Source: JBBQZL01 sp038207745 (GTDB lineage Bacteria > Actinomycetota > Thermoleophilia > Solirubrobacterales > 70-9). From it: a stretch of DNA of 10,949 nucleotides. This document shows, one piece after another, positions 6,092 through 10,949 of the stretch. The notes under the pieces are model-generated. The model saw only the letters and a list, made by a program, of their open reading frames with translations, did no database searches and had not been told where the DNA came from. The stretch spans positions 1-10,949 of the forward strand of contig JBBQZL010000086.1 of the NCBI GenBank assembly GCA_038207745.1. Reading direction: 5' to 3'. Every line of letters begins with the position of its first letter. Positions within the stretch are counted from its first letter, which is position 1. The position numbers and the translations under genes are program-made.

Positions 6092-7633
6092 GTGGACTCG
6101 AAGGAGAGCAAGGACAAGGGGAGGCAGGGCCGACCGATCAATGCGCCGGCCGGGACCCCACCGGGCTCGACCGGGACACCGCCCAGACCTGCGCCACCCC
6201 CTCCTCCGCCACCGCCACCTCCCGCCGTACCGGGAGCAGGCGACGCCGATGCTCCTCCTCCCTCATACCATCGGCGTCGTCGTCTCGGTCACCGGGCAGA
6301 GATCGCACTCCCGGCGGCCCTCGCGGGCGCCGCGATCGCAGCGCTGCTCATCGTCTTCGTGATCGATGCCGGGAAGGGCAACAACGCGCCCGCTCCGACC
6401 CCATCTTCAGGTGCACCGCGAGATCAGGACTCCGCTGCGGCCGTTGCGGCGTCAGACCTCGGCTTTCCGGCCTTCGCGACCAAGAACACGACCCGGATCG
6501 GTGGACAGGACGCGACCACCAACGCGGCCGCGGCGGCTCTCGCGGTCTACCCCTCGGCCGGTCCCGAAACCCGCCCCAAGGCAGTGGTGCTCGTGGCCGA
6601 GGACGATTGGGCAACAGCCATCGCAGCCTGCGTCTTTGCAGAGACCAGGATCCGTGCTCCGCTGCTCTACTCGAGTGCGGGTGCGGTCCCCGCGAGCACC
6701 TCGAAGGCGCTCGACGCGCTGCAGCCGACCGGTGATGGCCTGACCAACGGCGCCCAGGCGATAGTCGTCGGCGATGTGAGCTCGCCGCGGGGCACCAATT
6801 CACTCAAGATCGCAGTCGGAGACGTGCCGCAGACCGCTGCCGATCTGGCTCAACTTCACTCTTCACTCGTCGGCTCCAAGCCGACCAGCGTCGTGATCGC
6901 CAGCAGCGAGCAACCCGGGTTCGCGATGCCGGCTGCGGCGTGGGCCGCGCGATCCGGGGATCCCGTCCTCTTCACGGGTTCGAAGAGCCTGCCCGACGCC
7001 ACCGCCGAGTTCCTGCGAAGCAACGGGGACGCCTCGGTGTACGTGCTCGGCCCAAAGTCGGTAATTCCGGCCGGGATCGTCAAGCAGATCTCCAAGATCA
7101 GCCCCGACGTCCAGCGGGTGGGTGGCGATGACCCGGTGTCCAATTCGATCGAGTTTGCGCACTATACGGACGGGTCCTTTGGCTGGAACATCAATGACCC
7201 GGGGCACGGCCTCGTGGTAGCCCGTGACGACCAGCCTGCGGACGCGGGCGCGGTTGCCTCGATCTCGGCCAGCGGAACCTGGGGTCCGATGCTGCTCACC
7301 GACAGCGCCACGCTGCTGCCGGCCGTGCTTCGCAGCTTCCTGCTCGACATCAAACCCGGCTATGAAGCCGACCCGACCCGCGCCCTCTACAACCACGTCT
7401 GGGTGATCGGCGACCAATCTGTGATCGACGTCAGCCAGCAGGCAGAGCTCGACTCGCTGGCCGAGTTGCTCCAGATCGGCGGCGCGGCGGAGCAGGTCGG
7501 CAATACTTCGACCAGACCCGGGACGACCACGCCGGACGCGGGCTCAGGATCCACCGGTTCCACGGGTTCGACGGGCTCAACGGGAACCACAGGTTCCGCG
7601 AAACCAAAAACCGACAAGGAGAAGCAGCCGTGA
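6092..7633 (+). CDS. Membrane-anchored protein with three cell-wall-binding-repeat-2-like units
   Basis: This is a predicted 513-residue protein. Residues 1-69 are a Pro/Gly-rich basic segment with ten consecutive prolines (35-44) ending in a run of Arg/His. Residues 71-91 form one hydrophobic membrane helix, so by the positive-inside rule the N-terminus is cytoplasmic and the rest outside. The exterior part has three units like cell wall binding repeat 2 (CWB2, Pfam PF04122): about 135-232 (opens RIGGQDATT, ends IVVGDV), 238-330 (VVIASS, PVLFTGS, VYVLGP) and 340-446 (RVGGDDP, VWVIGD). Each has the alternating pattern of valine strand, Ala-rich helix and 'LLT.. LP' turn. The tail is a Ser-Thr-Gly repeat. 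CWB2 units usually bind anionic wall polymers. The frame is also open upstream to 5903, but that part lies antisense inside lysA, so I start at GTG 6092. The stop overlaps the next start by 4 bases. Confidence 0.8.
   Translation: MDSKESKDKGRQGRPINAPAGTPPGSTGTPPRPAPPPPPPPPPPAVPGAGDADAPPPSYHRRRRLGHRAEIALPAALAGAAIAALLIVFVIDAGKGNNAPAPTPSSGAPRDQDSAAAVAASDLGFPAFATKNTTRIGGQDATTNAAAAALAVYPSAGPETRPKAVVLVAEDDWATAIAACVFAETRIRAPLLYSSAGAVPASTSKALDALQPTGDGLTNGAQAIVVGDVSSPRGTNSLKIAVGDVPQTAADLAQLHSSLVGSKPTSVVIASSEQPGFAMPAAAWAARSGDPVLFTGSKSLPDATAEFLRSNGDASVYVLGPKSVIPAGIVKQISKISPDVQRVGGDDPVSNSIEFAHYTDGSFGWNINDPGHGLVVARDDQPADAGAVASISASGTWGPMLLTDSATLLPAVLRSFLLDIKPGYEADPTRALYNHVWVIGDQSVIDVSQQAELDSLAELLQIGGAAEQVGNTSTRPGTTTPDAGSGSTGSTGSTGSTGTTGSAKPKTDKEKQP
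6194..6223 (+). repeat. Polyproline codon tract
   Basis: Ten proline codons in a row (mixed CCA, CCC, CCT and CCG) encode residues 35-44 of the surface protein, in its predicted cytoplasmic segment. The codon mixture argues that the peptide is selected, rather than slippage of one repeated triplet. Such runs stall ribosomes and normally need elongation factor P. Confidence 0.9.
7541..7598 (+). repeat. Degenerate 9-base tandem repeat encoding Ser-Thr-Gly
   Basis: About five copies of a 9-base unit of the type GGTTCCACG encode GSGSTGSTGSTGSTGTTGS at the C-terminus of the surface protein (residues 484 onward). Copies differ at third codon positions. The encoded sequence is a flexible low-complexity linker, ending in a Lys-rich tail just before the stop. 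Copy number could vary between strains. Confidence 0.85.
7616..7621 (+). promoter_or_regulatory. Strong ribosome binding site for the 78-residue protein
   Basis: AAGGAG lies 8 bases before GTG 7630, inside the 3' end of the preceding gene. It is the best Shine-Dalgarno match in the window and fixes the start of the next small gene, arguing that this gene is really translated. Confidence 0.7.
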
Positions 7634-7866
7634 GTGAGACCGAGCACCCCGATCGCCTCAGACCGCAGCACTCGGTCACGGCGGAGGACGTGCGGGCCCT
7701 GACCGGCGCGTCGACTCCGCATTTTGCTCTCCAGGTCCGCAATCGTGTTCAGCGTCTGATCGAGCCGCTCGCGGCCGACGACCCGGCACGTCTCGAGGGC
7801 GAGCGGCAGATCGCCAAGCTAGAGGACCTCGCCCACCACAGCGGCGACCCCCGGCGGGGCACTTGA
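7630..7866 (+). CDS. Small protein of unknown function (78 aa)
   Basis: I do not recognise the family. The GTG start overlaps the upstream stop in the four bases GTGA and has a strong AAGGAG site 8 bases before it. Its own TGA overlaps the TTG start of the methyltransferase gene in TTGA. The protein is soluble and charged, with no membrane segment, signal peptide or cysteines. Residues 17-72 look helical: a segment beginning TAEDVRALTG, then HFALQVRNRVQRLIEPL, then an Asp/Arg/Glu-rich stretch leading to IAKLEDLAHH. The overlap on both sides and the ribosome site make it a real gene despite its size. A regulatory or adaptor subunit for a neighbouring product is plausible but unproven. Confidence 0.75.
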   Translation: MSETEHPDRLRPQHSVTAEDVRALTGASTPHFALQVRNRVQRLIEPLAADDPARLEGERQIAKLEDLAHHSGDPRRGT

Positions 7867-8675
7867 ACGCTTCAGCCCAAAGCGCTCCGACCGCCCTTGA
7901 CCGGGCGCTCCCGCTGCTGCTTCCGGAGGCCCGGGCAAAGGCGGGGGCCGGGGCGGGCGACGCCCCCTACATCGACCTGCTCGAAGAGCAACCGGATGTC
8001 TCCGGGACGGCTCAGCGCCTCATGGTCACCTCGATCGTCCCGAGGATCTACGAGCGCTATTGGCGCCCCGCGCTTGGACAGGTTGCGAAGGGCATGACCG
8101 GGCCGAGCATGAAGAACGAGGTCCGCATCGCCCGACTCCTGCTCGGGCTCAGGCCGGACGACGGCGTGCTCGACATCGGCTGCGGCCCCGGCAACTTCAC
8201 CCGCCCATTTGCGCAGACCGTCGGTGATTCCGGGCTGGTGGTCGGGCTCGACGCGTCGCCGACGATGCTCACCCGCGGGGCGCAGGAGCTGGCGAACACC
8301 GAACTGGAGAACCTCATCCTGATCCGCGGCGATGCGACCAACCTCCCGTTTGTCGATCAGAGCTTCGACGCGATCTGCTGCTTTGCGGCGCTGCACCTCT
8401 TCGACGACCCCTTCGCCGCGCTCGATGAGATGGCACGGGTCGTGACCCCGGGGGGGCGAATCGCACTGCTGACCTCGGTACAGCGTCAGCTCGTCCCCCG
8501 CGGGGCTTTCAAACCGCTGGCTGAAAAGCTCAGCGGAATGCGGGTCTTCAAACGTGAGGAGATCCCGGAGGCATTGGAGGCGCGTGGCTTCACCGACGTG
8601 CGCCAGAACGTGATGGGGTTGGTCCAGATGACCGGCGCCCGGATGAACCCGGACGAAGGGCAACTCGATGTATGA
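7863..8675 (+). CDS. Class I SAM-dependent methyltransferase
   Basis: This 270-residue protein has a class I (Rossmann-like) methyltransferase domain in its C-terminal two thirds. Motif I is VLDIGCGPGNF at 102-112, the motif II acidic residue follows in VVGLDASPTML, and GDATNLPF and the strand FDAICCFAALHLF correspond to motifs III-IV. VTPGGRIALLT is the post-motif strand seen in UbiE/Methyltransf_11-type enzymes. The first 80 residues are a separate segment containing IVPRIYERYWRPALG, common in methyltransferases of this group, and probably form the substrate lid. The substrate cannot be told from sequence; small molecules, quinones or lipids are typical. TTG 7863 is chosen because it overlaps the upstream stop and follows a GGCGGGG stretch. 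A later ATG in SAQRLMVTS would shorten it by about 53 residues. It overlaps the next gene by 8 bases. Confidence 0.88.
   Translation: MNASAQSAPTALDRALPLLLPEARAKAGAGAGDAPYIDLLEEQPDVSGTAQRLMVTSIVPRIYERYWRPALGQVAKGMTGPSMKNEVRIARLLLGLRPDDGVLDIGCGPGNFTRPFAQTVGDSGLVVGLDASPTMLTRGAQELANTELENLILIRGDATNLPFVDQSFDAICCFAALHLFDDPFAALDEMARVVTPGGRIALLTSVQRQLVPRGAFKPLAEKLSGMRVFKREEIPEALEARGFTDVRQNVMGLVQMTGARMNPDEGQLDV
8655..8660 (+). promoter_or_regulatory. Ribosome binding site for the MBL-fold hydrolase
   Basis: GAAGGG lies 7 bases before ATG 8668 and within the methyltransferase coding region. It supports the chosen start and the 8-base gene overlap. Confidence 0.55.
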
Positions 8676-9336
8676 AGTAGCCGAGGGAGTCTGGCGCCTG
8701 AATGAATTTCCGCGCCCCGCAATAAACATCTATCTGGCAGGCGATGTCCTGATCGACGCCGGCCGGCGCTGGGATCGCAGGAGGGTATTCAGCCAGATCG
8801 CCGACCGGGAGATCTCGATGGTCGCGCTCACCCACGTCCATCCGGACCACCAGGGTGTGGCGAAGGATGTCTGTGTCCAGCGTGGGGTGCCACTGGCATG
8901 CCACGCCGATGACGTCGACGCAATGGAGGGAAGGCGCGCCGTGCAGGAGGCGGGCGCAAACAACATCTTCAACCGCGTGATCAGCAAGATCTGGGAAGGT
9001 CCTCCCCACAAGGTCGAGCACGTCCTCAACGAGGGTGATGAGGTTGCCGGCTTCCGGGTCATCCACGCCCCGGGGCACGCACGCGGCGAGGTGATCTTCT
9101 TCCGTGATTCCGACCGTGTGGCGATCTGCGGCGACGTGATCCGCAACATGAGCTACGCGACCACCCTCCCGGGGATCAGGGAGCCTCCGGATGCCTTCAC
9201 CTACGACCCGGTCGAGAACCGCCGCTCAATCCGCAAGCTCGCGGCCCTCGAGCCCTGCATCATCCTGCCGGGCCACGGACCCGCGGTGATCGACATGGGC
9301 GATTTCGCCCGCTTCGTGGATCACCTGCCGAACTGA
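8668..9336 (+). CDS. Metallo-beta-lactamase-fold hydrolase
   Basis: A 222-residue cytoplasmic metallohydrolase of the MBL superfamily, which uses one or two metal ions to hydrolyse esters, thioesters, lactones or phosphodiesters. All metal ligands are present: THVHPDH with His56, His58, Asp60 and His61, then His137 in APGHARGE, Asp156 in CGDV, and His203 in LPGHGP. The set resembles glyoxalase II-like and lactonase-like members; it lacks the long extensions of RNase J or beta-CASP nucleases. Residues 85-120 form a helical insert that probably shapes substrate choice. Its start overlaps the methyltransferase by 8 bases and has GAAGGG upstream, so the two enzymes should be made together and may act on related compounds. 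The substrate is unknown. It is the last gene of the plus-strand cluster and ends 6 bases from the convergent hipA stop. Confidence 0.9.
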   Translation: MYEVAEGVWRLNEFPRPAINIYLAGDVLIDAGRRWDRRRVFSQIADREISMVALTHVHPDHQGVAKDVCVQRGVPLACHADDVDAMEGRRAVQEAGANNIFNRVISKIWEGPPHKVEHVLNEGDEVAGFRVIHAPGHARGEVIFFRDSDRVAICGDVIRNMSYATTLPGIREPPDAFTYDPVENRRSIRKLAALEPCIILPGHGPAVIDMGDFARFVDHLPN

Positions 9337-9342
9337 ATTCCT

Positions 9343-10608
9343 CTACGAGTGAGAGTCCATGAAGGCGAAGGGATTCAAGAACTGACGCTCCCAGAAATCG
9401 CCCCGCTGGACTTGGGTGAGGCCCGCCTCATCACAGACGTTGTTCCAATTGGTGCGAATGACATCGACCTGATTGTCGACGATACCCTGCGCCTCTGCCT
9501 TGCTCAACTGGTACACGTCGGATCGAGCAACACATCCCGCAAGTTGGCTGTACCGCCACCCATCAGCTCCGATCCCCATCACCTGCTGTGCCTCCTGGCC
9601 TGACCTCGGATTTGGGCAGATGTCATAGGCAGGAGTCAGCGTCAACATCGTCCCGTCCCAAAAAGCCGCTTGGTTGCGAGCGTGATCATCCGTGTTGGAA
9701 GTGAGAATGTTGAAGGTGATGCGAGAAAAGAGTTCGCGGAGGGTTTCCCGAGAATCGGTGAAGCGGGCACGAATGATTGACGCGAGATCCGCGTAGCTGG
9801 CGTACCTACCGCTGAACTCATCCAATCCCAGCACCGTCAAGGCCGAAACCATCGCACGACGCCTCCCGTCGGGCAGTCGATCGAATCGCTCGACCAGCAT
9901 GACTTTCTTTCCCTGCACCTCTGTTATTTCCACACTCGCAACGTCAAGGCCGGCCATGTCCGCGAGACGCATCGCCACAAACTCGCCTTGAACCATCCGG
10001 AATGTATCGGTCAGCGAGCCGAACTTTGCGATCAACTTTCGGCCGTCAGCGTCCAGCAGCGCCTTGGGCCGAGCCCCCCCGATGGAGGTGCCTCGCTTCA
10101 AGGCCTCTTCCAGCTCAGGGGGAATTGGGGACGACCCGTCTTCGACGCTTTCGGCGGCAGCCATCAAGTCCGCCAAGGAGGCAGAATCGGCGTCCCGGGA
10201 TACGTATTCGCTTGGAGATTCCTGAAAGTCGAGCGCGCCGATTCGGCCTGAACCTGCCGACATCAAATAGGTCAGCGGGCGCAAGTCGGTGGTGTCGTGT
10301 GTCCCATCACCGAAACGCCGATACAGGATTGCTCGTTGTCCCCATGAATCTGGGCCGGCATCTGCGAGACAGCTGTGAATCCTGCCCGAACGAGGGACAT
10401 GCTCGTCGTCATCAAGGGGTAGTTCTGGCTCGAAGATGGCGATGGCCTCGCTGTTGCCCAGATAGGACTTTCCGTAGCGAAACACCACGGTTTCACCCTG
10501 TTGATCGACCCTGCCCGCGACAATCGGTTCCGTTGCGTCAGGCAACCAAATCCAGACAAAGCCAGATTCAGGCTGCTCTTGAGTCGCGTTTGAGGAGCTA
10601 GAAGTCAT
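9343..10608 (-). CDS. hipA: HipA-family serine/threonine kinase toxin
   Basis: HipA-type toxins are Ser/Thr kinases; the E. coli enzyme phosphorylates glutamyl-tRNA synthetase, halting translation and promoting persistence. This 421-residue protein has the N-terminal HipA subdomain (about 20-130), then the phosphate-loop segment TSIGGARPK at 174-182. Ser175 sits where the autophosphorylated serine of E. coli HipA lies. The ATP-anchoring lysine is probably Lys195 in AKFGS. The catalytic motif NTDDHARN at 305-312 has Asp307 as likely base and Asn312 as metal ligand. YDICP at 328-332 supplies Asp329, the DFG-like metal aspartate. All kinase residues look intact, so it should be active; its target is unknown. 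It overlaps hipB by 11 bases. Base composition is lower in GC than its neighbours, suggesting transfer. Confidence 0.93.
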   Translation of the reverse strand: MTSSSSNATQEQPESGFVWIWLPDATEPIVAGRVDQQGETVVFRYGKSYLGNSEAIAIFEPELPLDDDEHVPRSGRIHSCLADAGPDSWGQRAILYRRFGDGTHDTTDLRPLTYLMSAGSGRIGALDFQESPSEYVSRDADSASLADLMAAAESVEDGSSPIPPELEEALKRGTSIGGARPKALLDADGRKLIAKFGSLTDTFRMVQGEFVAMRLADMAGLDVASVEITEVQGKKVMLVERFDRLPDGRRRAMVSALTVLGLDEFSGRYASYADLASIIRARFTDSRETLRELFSRITFNILTSNTDDHARNQAAFWDGTMLTLTPAYDICPNPRSGQEAQQVMGIGADGWRYSQLAGCVARSDVYQLSKAEAQGIVDNQVDVIRTNWNNVCDEAGLTQVQRGDFWERQFLNPFAFMDSHS

Positions 10609-10930
10609 TGTCGATTCGTTTGGTGGTGCGCCTGGCGCTGGCGGGCAACACGGCCAGTCGCGTGCTTACCTCGCGGCCATATAGGTGTCGACGTTCGGGG
10701 TCTGCGTCAAAGAGCGGGACGCCTACAAGGACCGCGGCTTCGAAGGCCGGACCCAAACCAACAGATAGGTCTCCGTGTTCGACCTTGCTCATGGTCTGGT
10801 GATTCACGCCGATGCGCTCGGCAAGTTCCTTTGATGTCCAGCGTCGCTCGATGCGCGCCAGCCGAATGCTGTCGCCAAGTAGCCGCGCTGCCTCCGCCGT
10901 CTGAGGTGAATACGTTCTGGGCCTCTTCAT
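10598..10930 (-). CDS. hipB: HipB-type antitoxin, Xre-family helix-turn-helix protein
   Basis: A 110-residue DNA-binding protein expected to bind and neutralise the HipA kinase and repress the hipBA promoter. An Xre/Cro-type HTH occupies about residues 17-76: DSIRLARIERRW, then KELAERIGVNHQTMSKVEHGD, with the recognition helix around NHQTMSKVE. The C-terminal 30 residues are an Arg-rich extension that may be the disordered tail recognised by proteases. The ATG at 10930 follows a close -10 hexamer with no Shine-Dalgarno sequence, as for a leaderless message. The stop lies inside the start of hipA, the usual antitoxin-first order. Confidence 0.9.
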   Translation of the reverse strand: MKRPRTYSPQTAEAARLLGDSIRLARIERRWTSKELAERIGVNHQTMSKVEHGDLSVGLGPAFEAAVLVGVPLFDADPERRHLYGREVSTRLAVLPASARRTTKRIDNDF

Positions 10931-10937
10931 GAACGAC

Positions 10938-10943
10938 AGTATA
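10938..10943 (-). promoter_or_regulatory. -10 element for hipBA (leaderless)
   Basis: On the minus strand TATACT, one mismatch from TATAAT, lies exactly 7 bases before the hipB ATG, so transcription should start at or next to the A of the start codon. No Shine-Dalgarno sequence is present. The -35 region and any HipB operator are cut off or only partly visible at the window end. Confidence 0.55.
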
Positions 10944-10949
10944 ACCGAT

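Noticed and set aside
7872..8729. A 285-residue antisense frame opposite the methyltransferase gene.
   Set aside because: The plus strand has intact methyltransferase motifs in order; the antisense product is His/Arg/Pro-rich with no domain.
9337..9342. A terminator between the MBL hydrolase and hipA stops.
   Set aside because: Only 6 bases separate the stop codons and no stem-loop or T-run is visible on either strand nearby.

Overview
The window is GC-rich chromosomal DNA with tightly packed genes, and it reads as an actinobacterium. Three things support this: the gene order lysA-hom-thrC-thrB, the frequent GTG/TTG starts, and TANNNT -10 hexamers placed only 7-9 bases before start codons. 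A Thermoleophilia (Solirubrobacterales-like) source is my best guess from protein style and composition, but the window has no rRNA or other marker to prove it.

Layout. (1) 1-1475, plus strand: the 3' part of a coiled-coil protein gene of unknown function, then an orphan ParA-type ATPase gene with no parB in view. (2) 1472-6001, minus strand: lysA > hom > thrC > thrB, a four-gene cluster for the end of lysine synthesis and the homoserine/threonine branch. Its last stop codon shares the four bases CTAG with the stop of parA. (3) 6092-9336, plus strand: a divergent set of four genes whose ends overlap by 4, 4 and 8 bases. They encode a membrane-anchored protein with three cell-wall-binding-repeat-2-like units, a 78-residue protein of unknown function, a class I SAM-dependent methyltransferase and a metallo-beta-lactamase-fold hydrolase. 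(4) 9343-10930, minus strand: a HipBA-type toxin-antitoxin pair (HipA kinase, Xre-family HipB). It ends 6 bases from the hydrolase stop and looks visibly less GC-rich, as expected for an acquired module.

How the genes work together. LysA decarboxylates meso-diaminopimelate to lysine. Hom reduces aspartate semialdehyde to homoserine and carries a C-terminal ACT domain, which suggests threonine feedback. ThrB phosphorylates homoserine and ThrC makes threonine. The 6092-9336 cluster has no known joint pathway. Its tight coupling suggests the surface protein, the small protein and two enzymes are made together, which makes it the best candidate here for an undescribed system, but its function is open. 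HipB should repress its own promoter and neutralise HipA.

No tRNA, rRNA, CRISPR array, insertion sequence or riboswitch was seen. There is no gene-free stretch longer than about 100 bases.
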